Source: Bacteroidia bacterium (GTDB taxonomy: Bacteria; Bacteroidota; Bacteroidia; B-17B0; Aurantibacillaceae). From it: a stretch of 38,038 nt of DNA. The notes under the pieces were generated by a model. It searched no databases. It was not told the origin of the DNA and saw only the letters and a program-made list of their open reading frames with translations. A program made the position numbers and the translations under genes. The stretch is taken from contig JALHPG010000023.1 of the NCBI GenBank assembly GCA_022842625.1, forward strand, positions 1 through 38,038, read 5' to 3'. Numbering within the stretch: position 1 is the stretch's first letter; each line of letters opens with the position of its first letter. Below are positions 17,024 through 25,941 of this stretch, in pieces.

Positions 17024-19690
17024 TTATAGATTTGCTTGTTCGCTTATTTTAAATTCGGTACGACGATTAATTTTATGTTCGTCATCAGTGCATTCAATGC
17101 CATTGGCACATTTGTTCAACAATTTGGTTTCACCATAACCAACGGCTTTTAATCTTAATTTATTAATCCCTTTAGCCGTCATATAATCAACAACAAATTG
17201 GGCGCGTTTTTTTGATAGAGCAAGATTAAATTCATCGCTCGAGCGCGAATCGGTATGTGAGCTCACTTCGATAATTAATTTAGAATTACTATTTAAAACC
17301 GTAATGATCTTATCCATTACTTTTTGCCCTGCATCATCAAATTTATGATCTCCAAAAGCATAATAAATATTTTCTACAATGGTTAATTCTGCTTTTTCTT
17401 TGTTCTTCATTTCTAACACTGCTAACCATGGATCGTCTACCACAAACTCTCCCATAGCAACCTTATCGGCATCTAATAATTTAAAGATAAATTTACCATT
17501 GCTGTTTTTGTCTAATACTTTATAGATCCTTCCTTTGCTATCGGCAATAAAAATTTTAGTAACACCTTTAAAATTAGGATCGGTTTCATCTACTTCAAAT
17601 AAATAATTTTTATCCCCTTTTAAATTTCTGAAATTAAACTTTCCTTTCTCAGAAGTAGTTACTTCTTTAGCTTCTCCATCTGTAACATCCTCTTTAATTT
17701 TTAATTTAGAATTTGCAATTGGTTTTTTATTTTGGTCGTACATGTAGCCATAAACGTCCATTACCAAATTTGCATCTTCTGCATCCATTTCCTGTAATAG
17801 ATTTTTTTCGGAGCTTAAGATCTTAAAATTGAATTTATCTTTTCCGGTATAAAAGGTTTTTAATTCTTTACCACCTTTATTAGTAAGCGTTACCTTGGTG
17901 TTTGGAGGTAACGAAATATCTGATTCTACGATCGAGATCATATAGTTTTGGTCGGCCGGGATATTTCTAAAGGCAAATGCACCAAACTCATTGGTAGTTG
18001 TTTCTTCAATCACATCTCCAAAATCATTAATTATTTTTAATCGCGTATTTTTAATTGCCTTACTGGGATTTTCTCCATACAATAAATTTCCCGCTAAAGT
18101 TAAATTATCATCGGTATACATATCGGGTAAACCATTCGGGTCAACAGGTAAATTCTTAAAAACAAATTTATCGCTTCCAACTTTGTTTGTCACGCGTTGT
18201 ATCACACCGTTTTTATCAGCAAGGTAATAGCGTGCTTTACCAATAAATTTAGGATCAGTTTCATCAATAGCTGCCATGTATTTTTTATCGGCATCTAAGT
18301 TTTTAAATTCGAAATAACCATCCGCGTTGGTTTTAGTGCTGTCAATTGCAAGACCTTTATCATTTAATAAAACAACTTTTACCTTAGAAGCGCCATCTAA
18401 AGGATTTTCGGTTGAAAGAACAGTGCCCGAAATTGTCATTGATCTATTCGTGAATGAATACCAGTAAATATCATCTTTTCCTTTTCCGCCGATGCGATTA
18501 GATGAAAAATAGCCAACGGTATCATTTAAGAAAGTAATTCCAAAATCATCCATATTGCTATTCAAATTCATTCCTTCGTTACGAACAAGCAGCCATTTAT
18601 TATCAATGGTTTTTGCAGTGTAAATATCTAAGCCACCAAAACCGGGTAAGCCGTTTGATGAGAAATAAAGAATACCATCTTTACGAATAGAAGGGAACAT
18701 TTCGTCGCCGCTTGTATTTACATCCGGACCAAGATTTACAGGTTTGCTCCATGCATCGCCGTTTTTTGTGCACATCCAAATATCTTTACCTCCAAGGCCT
18801 CCGGGCATATCGCTGGTAAAAAATAATTTGGTATTATCACTGCTAATGCTTGGATGCGCAACTGAGTACTTATCACTGTTGTATTCAAACGCATTAACAT
18901 TTCCCCAATTTCTATTTTCGCCTTTAGCTATAAATAGTTTAGCAGTATTGATAAAATCTTTTTTCTTAATATAATTAACGCGTGTAAAATAAAGTGTTTT
19001 TCCATCTGCACTTAAACAGGCAGGTCCATCGTGATATTCGGTATTCAGTTTTTTTGATAAAGGCTTATAGTCATCTGCTGTTGCCCCTTTTATAGTGGTA
19101 ATATACATGTTGAGATAAGGTTCTCCGTTGTAGTCATTTACAGCATAATCCACAAAATTGAAGGCATCTTTTTCTGCAACAAATAGTAATTTATTGTTTA
19201 TTATAAATGGAGAAAATTCAGATCGGTCGGAATTTATTTTCTCTACATTTTTTACTTCGTATTCAATTGGTTTTGATGTGTAGTAGTTTATCTCTTTACA
19301 AAACTTAATTGCTTTTTTAGCATTATCATCGTTAGGACTAAGCTTAATGTAATTGGTATATTGTTCTACAGCTTCCTGATATTTATTGTTTGTTTTTAAA
19401 ACCTGAGCATAATTATAATGCACTTCCGCAGGAACAGGGGAGTTAATGGCTAATGCGTTTTTATAGGCTATTTCTGAATTTGAATAATCGTTAATTTTTT
19501 TGTAGCTATCTCCTAATTTAATATAAGCTTGTTGCTTTTCATTAGTGTTAGAATTTGTTGCTTTTTTGTAATAAGATATTGCCTTGATAAATTGGAATTT
19601 ATCATAACACTTATCGCCTTTATTTATTTGAGAAAATAAGGGAGGTATTAGGAGTGCAAAAAAGAGCAGGTAAATAATTTTCCTTAACAT
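17024..19690 (-). CDS. PorE-like OmpA-family protein: TPR, beta-propeller, three beta-sandwich repeats, OmpA domain
   Basis: The protein has 888 residues with a signal peptide (1-20, ending PLFSQ) and no lipobox cysteine. TPR helices cover about 25-135. A WD40-like propeller (about 150-410) is marked by ACLSADGKTLYFTRV, SISSDNTKLFFTSDMPGG, MFPSIRKDGILYFSSNG and GYFSSNRIGGKGKDDIYW. Three CNA-B/CarboxypepD-like repeats of about 110 residues follow, each with G-x-F-x-F(K/R)N. An OmpA domain (about 785-888) has the peptidoglycan-binding residues in SSHTDSRSSDEFNLALSKKR and NRRTEF. TPR-propeller-CRD-OmpA is the architecture known for PorE of Porphyromonas gingivalis, a T9SS component, although PorE has a single middle domain. 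It follows the PorP/SprF gene by 6 bases. The probable role is to anchor a type B T9SS outer-membrane assembly to peptidoglycan. Confidence 0.85.
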   Translation of the reverse strand: MLRKIIYLLFFALLIPPLFSQINKGDKCYDKFQFIKAISYYKKATNSNTNEKQQAYIKLGDSYKKINDYSNSEIAYKNALAINSPVPAEVHYNYAQVLKTNNKYQEAVEQYTNYIKLSPNDDNAKKAIKFCKEINYYTSKPIEYEVKNVEKINSDRSEFSPFIINNKLLFVAEKDAFNFVDYAVNDYNGEPYLNMYITTIKGATADDYKPLSKKLNTEYHDGPACLSADGKTLYFTRVNYIKKKDFINTAKLFIAKGENRNWGNVNAFEYNSDKYSVAHPSISSDNTKLFFTSDMPGGLGGKDIWMCTKNGDAWSKPVNLGPDVNTSGDEMFPSIRKDGILYFSSNGLPGFGGLDIYTAKTIDNKWLLVRNEGMNLNSNMDDFGITFLNDTVGYFSSNRIGGKGKDDIYWYSFTNRSMTISGTVLSTENPLDGASKVKVVLLNDKGLAIDSTKTNADGYFEFKNLDADKKYMAAIDETDPKFIGKARYYLADKNGVIQRVTNKVGSDKFVFKNLPVDPNGLPDMYTDDNLTLAGNLLYGENPSKAIKNTRLKIINDFGDVIEETTTNEFGAFAFRNIPADQNYMISIVESDISLPPNTKVTLTNKGGKELKTFYTGKDKFNFKILSSEKNLLQEMDAEDANLVMDVYGYMYDQNKKPIANSKLKIKEDVTDGEAKEVTTSEKGKFNFRNLKGDKNYLFEVDETDPNFKGVTKIFIADSKGRIYKVLDKNSNGKFIFKLLDADKVAMGEFVVDDPWLAVLEMKNKEKAELTIVENIYYAFGDHKFDDAGQKVMDKIITVLNSNSKLIIEVSSHTDSRSSDEFNLALSKKRAQFVVDYMTAKGINKLRLKAVGYGETKLLNKCANGIECTDDEHKINRRTEFKISEQANL

Positions 19691-19696
19691 ATAGTT

Positions 19697-20644
19697 CTAT
19701 AAAAATCTTGGGTTTAACATTTTTGATTTAGTGCCTGAAAAGTCAAAGCCGATCATTACTTCGTGACTTGGACCTAATTTCCTTGCATCCTTCAATCCGG
19801 TATCAAAACAATAGGCTACTCTAAATTTATTTGTTACATAATATTGAAATAAAAATCCGGGACCATAACCGCCCTTTATAAATAATCCTGCCCAGAATTT
19901 ATTGAACATGAAAAAATTTAAGTTCAGATCGCCGTTACCTTTTCCATTGCCTGCATTGCGTATTATGATGGTTGGAGCAAAAATTAAATTTTCGTTTAGT
20001 CTAAATGATTTACCCATTGTAAACATGAGGTGCGTTCTTAAACGGTAACTAATATTGTAAGAGCCCTTTTTACCACCAGTTGTGTCGGACAAGATCTCAT
20101 AATTATATAAGTTAGAATTACCTAAATGTGATGCACTAATTCCTGCAAAAAAAGTATTTGATCTAAGGTAAAAACCTGCGTTAAGGTCTAAAGCATTGTA
20201 AGTTTGATTTTGTGAAAGGAATGAACTGTTTTCGGTGGTTTTAAAAGTGATCTTATTAAAGTCGAATTGAAAACGGTTGTAGCCGCCATTAATACCAAAT
20301 GATAATTTCCATTTGTTTGATAGTTTTAAGATGGAAGCAATGTTTCCATAAATTCCAACCATGTTACGTGGCCCCATAGCATCGCTTATCATTGTTAATC
20401 CAACACCAAGATTTTTATTTAGGATAGGACCGTGTAAGCTTAAGCAAGATGTTTTTGGCGCGCCTGTAAAACCAGACCATTGATTACGAACAGAGGCCAC
20501 AACCGATAAGCCATCTCTTGCTCCGGCATAGGCAGGATTAATTACCATTTGGTTAAATTGGTAAAGATTGTATTGGGGATCTTGTTGCGCTTTACTGCAG
20601 AAGGTAATTGCAGCGGCAAATAAAAGGAATATGTATCTCTTCAT
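19697..20644 (-). CDS. PorP/SprF-family outer-membrane protein
   Basis: The protein has 315 residues with a signal peptide (MKRYIFLLFAAAITFCSKAQ) and the family signature QDPQYNLYQFNQMVINPAYAG, followed by alternating beta-strands to a C-terminal barrel end. PorP/SprF proteins sit in the outer membrane; SprF is required for secretion of the adhesin SprB, which has a type B sorting domain. The gene directly follows two genes for type B proteins, the typical arrangement for a dedicated partner. I chose the ATG at 20644, which begins a clean signal peptide 5 bases after the upstream stop. An ATG at 20650 overlapping that stop (TAATG) is also possible, and the frame extends to 20674 but with non-signal sequence. 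Confidence 0.92.
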   Translation of the reverse strand: MKRYIFLLFAAAITFCSKAQQDPQYNLYQFNQMVINPAYAGARDGLSVVASVRNQWSGFTGAPKTSCLSLHGPILNKNLGVGLTMISDAMGPRNMVGIYGNIASILKLSNKWKLSFGINGGYNRFQFDFNKITFKTTENSSFLSQNQTYNALDLNAGFYLRSNTFFAGISASHLGNSNLYNYEILSDTTGGKKGSYNISYRLRTHLMFTMGKSFRLNENLIFAPTIIIRNAGNGKGNGDLNLNFFMFNKFWAGLFIKGGYGPGFLFQYYVTNKFRVAYCFDTGLKDARKLGPSHEVMIGFDFSGTKSKMLNPRFL

Positions 20645-20649
20645 TGTCA

Positions 20650-22896
20650 TTAGTTTTTTATTAATTCTATCCAACCTTTTTGTAATTGGGATCCATCTCC
20701 AAAATCTACAACATAAAAATAGGTTGTAGGCGCTAGTCGACTTAGATCTTCTTTTTTAGGCCATGAATTGGTTGTGTTGTTGTAATTATTTGTAACAAAT
20801 ACTTCACGCCCCCAACGGTTAAATATGGTAACACGATTGTTTTTATAATTTTCAATATTATCAATAAAAAACACATCATTTGTGCCATCACCATTTAACG
20901 AAATGCCTTTGTAAATTTTCGGGGAACACCTTTCGTCAATATCTATTAGAATAGTTTTAGTTGCGGTGCAACTATTGACATCTTTAATAGTTAGATTATA
21001 AAGGGTTTGAGCACTTGGTGTTACAACAATGCTTTGAGTAGTTTCATTCGTATTCCAACTATATGAAACACTCGCTGAAGGGAAATTTAAGGTGATCGCA
21101 TCGCCTCTGCAGGCCGGGTTTTTTGATGGAATAATATTGTCGGTATTTTGAGGATGTAAATTTACACTAATTGTATTTGTCCCTTTACAGCCGTTGGCGA
21201 GATAACCTGCAAGTGTAAAAACATTTGCTGTATTGCCTGTAATTAAAAGAGTAGGATTATTTGTTATAAAACCTGATTGAGTAGAGGACCATGTATAGGA
21301 TATTGCACCGGATGCAGTTGCCGTAATGGAGTTGCCGGGGCATATAGTTATATTTTGTGGTGTAGAAATATTTATTAGTGGTGCGTTTGAAGTGATTTTT
21401 ATTGTATCGGATTTTTGTGTGCAGGTATAGTTTGAATACATGTCTATATCTAATGATGCCACATATTCGCCTGTGGTAACGGTGGTAAAAGATGAATTGG
21501 TTGAAACTACAGAACCTGTTGGAACAAATTCCCAATTGTAGTTGGTTGATGTAGAGGTATTAACTGCTGTTAATGTTGATGCATTTCCGCTGCAATTAAC
21601 AGAAGGTGTTGCGCTTACTGAAACAGAAAATGAAAAATTAGGAACGAAGTAAGTTCTGTCAATACTTAGTTTCCACGGTTTTATGACAAGATCTTTTGTT
21701 CCATTATTATCTACATCTGTTATTTGTAATTCATCTAATTTTAAACTTGTATTTGTAAAAGTGATCGCAATACCTGTGTTAAAGTAGCTCGCCGGATTAT
21801 TATTACCTGTGCTAACAAGAATTCCTGAAACGGTTGACAAAGAATAATTTCCTATAGCAACAAAATCAACAATTGCATCATTGTTAATGTCTGCTATTTT
21901 AAAATCGTGGATGTTAAGTCCACTAGTGGGAATGTTAACATGTAAATTTAAATTAAAATTGTTATTACCGGCATAAACCGCCAATTTATTGCCTGTTACT
22001 GTGTTTCCGTAAAAAACAAAATCTAATTTATTATCACCATTCACGTCTGCCAGTTCTGAATTATAGATCGTAAAATTTGGAGTGTTAAAAGGAAATGTAG
22101 TTGGCAAGAACACAGGAATATTGTTTAATAAAATGGATGAGGCGTTAGAATTGTTTTCAAGAATAAAAACCGAATCAGCTATATTACTGTTGGTTATAAT
22201 AATATCTTTTAATCCATCAAGGTCGTTTTTTATATTGCCAATACTAATATCAATTGATGAGGATACATTACCCAAACTTTTACAAACTGTTTGAGTAGGT
22301 TGTTGAACTATATTTGTTACGGTAGACAGGTACGGCATTACCTTAAAACCCGAACCTGCAGATGTGCTGGAGCTAATTAAATAAAATTCATCAAAGCCAT
22401 CGTTGTTTATATTGTCGGCTTTTAAATAATGATCCTGTGCAATAAAATTAGGAGGAATAGGTATTTTGTATTGCTGAGTAAAGTTAAAGTTAGTGTTGTT
22501 TTTGTATACATAAATAAAACTATCAGTAGTAAAAACCAGATCCATAAAATTGCCTGCGTCAAAATAACCGGCATCTATTGCTCTGTTTTTGCCTACACCA
22601 AAACCACCGGGAACGTTTATCAAACCTTTAAGGGTAAATGTAGCTTGAGCAGGAATAAAACCATATATTTTAATAATGCTTGATGATACATCGGTAACAA
22701 TAACTTCTTTGGTGCCATCATTATTTAGATCTTTAACTACTAAATTTTTAACATTAGCAAGAGAGCTAAGGTTAACACTTATGAGTTCATCTAAACAAAT
22801 ATTATCTTGCGTGTAAGGCAAAACGGTTTGCGCCTTGTAGCAAAATAAAAAGCCGCAAAGCATAAACGTAAATAATATATTTTTTATATTTTTCAT
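20650..22896 (-). CDS. Secreted FG-GAP/VCBS-type protein with type B T9SS sorting domain (CHU_C)
   Basis: The protein has 748 residues: a signal peptide (1-22, ending CYKAQ), then FG-GAP/integrin-alpha-like repeats to about residue 410, seen as recurring acidic loops such as VKDLNNDGTKEVIVTD, ADINNDAIVDFVAIG and ITDVDNNGTKDLVIKP, which are likely calcium sites in a beta-propeller. Ig/PKD-like domains follow (about 430-650, with NYNWEFVPTGS). The C-terminal 90 residues are a gliding-motility-associated CHU_C domain: ISLNGDGTNDVFFIDNI, NNRVTIFNRWGREVF, then FGDGSQLQKGW. That domain routes proteins through the T9SS with a PorP/SprF partner, here encoded immediately downstream. A surface binding or adhesion role is inferred. 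Confidence 0.88.
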   Translation of the reverse strand: MKNIKNILFTFMLCGFLFCYKAQTVLPYTQDNICLDELISVNLSSLANVKNLVVKDLNNDGTKEVIVTDVSSSIIKIYGFIPAQATFTLKGLINVPGGFGVGKNRAIDAGYFDAGNFMDLVFTTDSFIYVYKNNTNFNFTQQYKIPIPPNFIAQDHYLKADNINNDGFDEFYLISSSTSAGSGFKVMPYLSTVTNIVQQPTQTVCKSLGNVSSSIDISIGNIKNDLDGLKDIIITNSNIADSVFILENNSNASSILLNNIPVFLPTTFPFNTPNFTIYNSELADVNGDNKLDFVFYGNTVTGNKLAVYAGNNNFNLNLHVNIPTSGLNIHDFKIADINNDAIVDFVAIGNYSLSTVSGILVSTGNNNPASYFNTGIAITFTNTSLKLDELQITDVDNNGTKDLVIKPWKLSIDRTYFVPNFSFSVSVSATPSVNCSGNASTLTAVNTSTSTNYNWEFVPTGSVVSTNSSFTTVTTGEYVASLDIDMYSNYTCTQKSDTIKITSNAPLINISTPQNITICPGNSITATASGAISYTWSSTQSGFITNNPTLLITGNTANVFTLAGYLANGCKGTNTISVNLHPQNTDNIIPSKNPACRGDAITLNFPSASVSYSWNTNETTQSIVVTPSAQTLYNLTIKDVNSCTATKTILIDIDERCSPKIYKGISLNGDGTNDVFFIDNIENYKNNRVTIFNRWGREVFVTNNYNNTTNSWPKKEDLSRLAPTTYFYVVDFGDGSQLQKGWIELIKN

Positions 22897-22906
22897 AGTA
22901 AGATCA

Positions 22907-23704
22907 TTAATCTCTTAATATTTCTACCCAGTTTTTAATAGGCTCACTTCCGTCACCCAGGTAAAGTATATAAAAATAGGTTGTGCCACCAATGCTTCCG
23001 CTTTCTTCTTTACTTGGCCAAAATTTAGTTGTATTGTCGTAGCCATTTGTTTCATACACTTGGCGCCCCCAGCGGTTAAAAATTATTAAACGGTTGTTGG
23101 GATATTCAGAAATGTTGTCAATAGTAAATACATCGTTGTTACCATCTCCGTTTGGCGTAATGCCACTATAAATTTTCACCTTACAAGGTCCGTTTAGATC
23201 ATTGATCGTAATTTGGTTGGTAAATAAGGTGTCGAATTGTACTGAGTTAATGTAGTAGGATATTTTTACTGTAACAGTATACGTTCCTGGTTTTAAACTA
23301 TCAATACTACTGCAATCATCTAAGGGACAAAGTGATTGTGGGGTCCAGAAATATTTAACCGAAGGGGTAGAGATGTTTGAAGTGATGGCTGTAGAAATGT
23401 TCCCATCATTTTTGTCTTTACAACTAACATCATTTTTAATTATTGATACAGAAAAAACATTGGCAACTACAAAATTTTGTAAAAACCCCTGAGTGATCAT
23501 GTTATTAGAGGTTGAAATTGTTGAAACAAAAGGTTCTCCAATATTATCAGAAACGGTTATTCCATTTGGTAAGGTCCAGTTGCCGCCTGCCGAATTAATT
23601 ACCTGAGGCGTTATTGTTTGAGATAGGATAGGGCTGAATAAAAAAATTAAAACCAACATGAGTAGTTTTAAAACAACTTTATTTATATTTTTTGATAGTT
23701 TCAT
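22907..23704 (-). CDS. Secreted SprB-like short protein with type B T9SS sorting domain
   Basis: The protein has 265 residues. A hydrophobic signal (about 10-28, ending ILSQ) is followed by a small N-terminal domain (VINSAGGNWTLPNGITVSD) typical of short Bacteroidota surface proteins, and one SprB-type repeat (about 93-170: KNDVSCKDKNDGNIST). A CHU_C domain ends the protein (ITPNGDGNNDVFTIDNI, NNRLIIFNRWGRQVYETNG, KNWVEILRD). This C-terminus is strongly similar to that of the next gene, so both are probably handled by the same PorP/SprF partner. The genes are 10 bases apart. At this length it may be a minor subunit or a cap rather than a full adhesin; that is inference. Confidence 0.85.
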   Translation of the reverse strand: MKLSKNINKVVLKLLMLVLIFLFSPILSQTITPQVINSAGGNWTLPNGITVSDNIGEPFVSTISTSNNMITQGFLQNFVVANVFSVSIIKNDVSCKDKNDGNISTAITSNISTPSVKYFWTPQSLCPLDDCSSIDSLKPGTYTVTVKISYYINSVQFDTLFTNQITINDLNGPCKVKIYSGITPNGDGNNDVFTIDNISEYPNNRLIIFNRWGRQVYETNGYDNTTKFWPSKEESGSIGGTTYFYILYLGDGSEPIKNWVEILRD

Positions 23705-23725
23705 TTTAAAATAAAATTATAAATT

Positions 23726-25936
23726 TTAATTCCCTTCAATTACCATATAATTAAAATACATGGTTGTGGCTGTAAATGGATAAGCAGCATTAAAATTAAT
23801 TGTAAAACCAGAAGGTGAAGCAACAACATACACCTGGCTGTTTGCAACGGCAATTGCGCCATAATGGTTAACCACCGGCGTTAAAATAACAGTTGGTATA
23901 GAATTATATACTTTATTGAATGAAACGGTAGCCTGTGCTCCCGGTAAAGTTACCGCACCCATGGATATTTGAATAATGCCTGTTACATCTGTTGGATTAC
24001 CGTTCCAAAAGGTGGCAGTGGCATTGTTGCTGCCTGCAATTGTTGGCGCGATGGTTTGTTGGGATTGAAAGTGTCCGTCCTTTATTGTTAGTCTTGAATT
24101 AACAGCAGGTGATAAGGTTCCAATGCCCACGTTACCATTAGGAAAGCCTGTCATAAAATTTTGGCCGTTTGTACCAAAGTGTAATGGTGTATTATCGTAA
24201 CTAATTAAGTTAGATGCCACATTGTTATTGTTTAAAACAAAGCCAATACCCGCCGTGGTAGAATTATTTAATCTAATGGAGGTACTTGAACCGGGACTAA
24301 AAATGCTTAGATCATAGCCTGCGGGATTGTTGGTTTTTAATCCAACGTTCCCATTATTTGCGATAAAGATCCTATTTGGTGTTAAGTTAGATCCAATATT
24401 CATGGTGTTATTCGAATTGTCATATTGAATAGATCCTTTTGAATGTTGCGCCTGATCTCCAAAAAACAAGTTTGCAGTTGAAGCTGAATTAGAAAGAATG
24501 GATAAAGAAGTACTTCCCGGTGATTGCACTTGTAAATTTTCGGTTTGATTGATTGTTCCTATACCAACACGCCCGTCATTTCTTACCGAAAATAGATCAG
24601 TATTTACGCCATCTTTTACTAATAGTGCAAACGATGTTGGCAAACTGTTCTTTCCTTTTGAAATTAATCCGCCTTCAAAAAAACCTGCATAGGCATTTGT
24701 AGCAGCGTTACTATTAACTGCATTTACGGCAAACCCTGTTCCAAAAGATCTTGCGTTAATGGCATGTGAGTTGGTGTATTGAAAAACTGAAAGCGCGGTA
24801 TCATTTGACCCAACCGGATTATAAACGGTTAGCTTGCTGCCGTAACCAAATAATGTTGGAGTTGTATTTCCTATTACAACTTTAGAATTAGCATTTCCCG
24901 GAATTAAATGAACAAAATTTGCACTTACTGTAAACGGACTAAACAATGTGCCTGGTGTTTGCCACTTTGCCCTGCCTGTTGATGTGCGTGTTAAAACATC
25001 ACCGGCAGTTCCTAAGTTAGTTCCTTGTCCAAGGATCAACGAATCGGTAACAAAAACACCTCCTTTGTCGAATACGGCAGCGTATCTGTTTGTGCTTAAA
25101 CTGTTAGGGTCTGTTGATCCATAAACACCTACGGCGATACCTGTAGTAGTTTTTGTATTTCCTATTCCGGAAACGCCAACCCCGGTACCGTTAGATGTGC
25201 CGTAATTAAAACTGCCAACCCCATAGCCCGTTCCATTATTACTTGAAGCATTTTGACTACCATAAATTGCAGTATTGTATGGGTTAACCGTGTTAGAATT
25301 TGTGCTTCCAATCGCAAAAGCCTTTATACCGGCTTGCTTATCAGTAGCATTAAAATGTACTGCGGCAAAAGCACTACTATCAGCTGAATTAAAAGTTGAA
25401 ACATGCATTTTGCTTTTTATTGTATTAGGGAATAAGCCAACTCCAACTCTAATATCATCATTCGTTAAATTGTCTGATTTTTTCCAAACTTGAGCAATAC
25501 TGTCCCAGCGCAATGTTTGACCATCTCTAATCCCTAAAGGTAAAGCGTTACCTGCCGATAAAGCATATAATGCATAAGGCACGCTTGCCAAAGTTTGACT
25601 TGGTAAAGTTGTAAAGCCATTACCATCGTTTATGGATACTGTTAAAATAACCGGCAAGCTTTCCCAACCTGTTACCGGCAACGGAACAATTTCACCAATT
25701 TTTGTTGAGAACAAACCAAAGGAGTTTGTTTGAACGGCAGGCTGCGTCTCGTTATAAAAATTTGAGTTAGCAGCAGTAGAGATCTTAAACTGTAAACCTA
25801 TTGTTTGGTTTGTAATTGGGTTACCATTTGCATCTCTTGCAACGCCCTGGTAATTAATTTTTCTAGGAACACCAGTTTGACCGATAATTATAACGGATAT
25901 TAAAAAGAAATAAAAACAAAAAATAAATTTTTTCAT
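23726..25936 (-). CDS. Tail-fibre-like surface protein (fibre protein 2)
   Basis: The protein has 736 residues with a signal peptide (1-20, ending IIGQ). The N-terminal domain (about 22-130) has KINYQGVARDANGNPITNQ, NSFGLFSTKIGEI and ASVPYALYALSAG, a module common in Bacteroidota fibre-like proteins. The middle is low-complexity beta-rich sequence with Gly/Asn/Thr/Ser, blocks such as GVGVSGIGNTKTTTGIAVGV and the motifs RVGIGTINQ and NVGIGTLSPA, which recur in phage-tail-fibre and S74-type proteins. No S74 autoproteolytic chaperone is present. The C-terminal domain (about 630-736) has IPTVILTPVVNHYG and ends FNYMVIEGN. The paralogue directly upstream shares both ends. There is no T9SS sorting domain, so how it reaches the surface is unclear. 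A trimeric fibre or lectin-like role is inferred. Confidence 0.7.
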   Translation of the reverse strand: MKKFIFCFYFFLISVIIIGQTGVPRKINYQGVARDANGNPITNQTIGLQFKISTAANSNFYNETQPAVQTNSFGLFSTKIGEIVPLPVTGWESLPVILTVSINDGNGFTTLPSQTLASVPYALYALSAGNALPLGIRDGQTLRWDSIAQVWKKSDNLTNDDIRVGVGLFPNTIKSKMHVSTFNSADSSAFAAVHFNATDKQAGIKAFAIGSTNSNTVNPYNTAIYGSQNASSNNGTGYGVGSFNYGTSNGTGVGVSGIGNTKTTTGIAVGVYGSTDPNSLSTNRYAAVFDKGGVFVTDSLILGQGTNLGTAGDVLTRTSTGRAKWQTPGTLFSPFTVSANFVHLIPGNANSKVVIGNTTPTLFGYGSKLTVYNPVGSNDTALSVFQYTNSHAINARSFGTGFAVNAVNSNAATNAYAGFFEGGLISKGKNSLPTSFALLVKDGVNTDLFSVRNDGRVGIGTINQTENLQVQSPGSTSLSILSNSASTANLFFGDQAQHSKGSIQYDNSNNTMNIGSNLTPNRIFIANNGNVGLKTNNPAGYDLSIFSPGSSTSIRLNNSTTAGIGFVLNNNNVASNLISYDNTPLHFGTNGQNFMTGFPNGNVGIGTLSPAVNSRLTIKDGHFQSQQTIAPTIAGSNNATATFWNGNPTDVTGIIQISMGAVTLPGAQATVSFNKVYNSIPTVILTPVVNHYGAIAVANSQVYVVASPSGFTINFNAAYPFTATTMYFNYMVIEGN

Positions 25937-25941
25937 GATAA

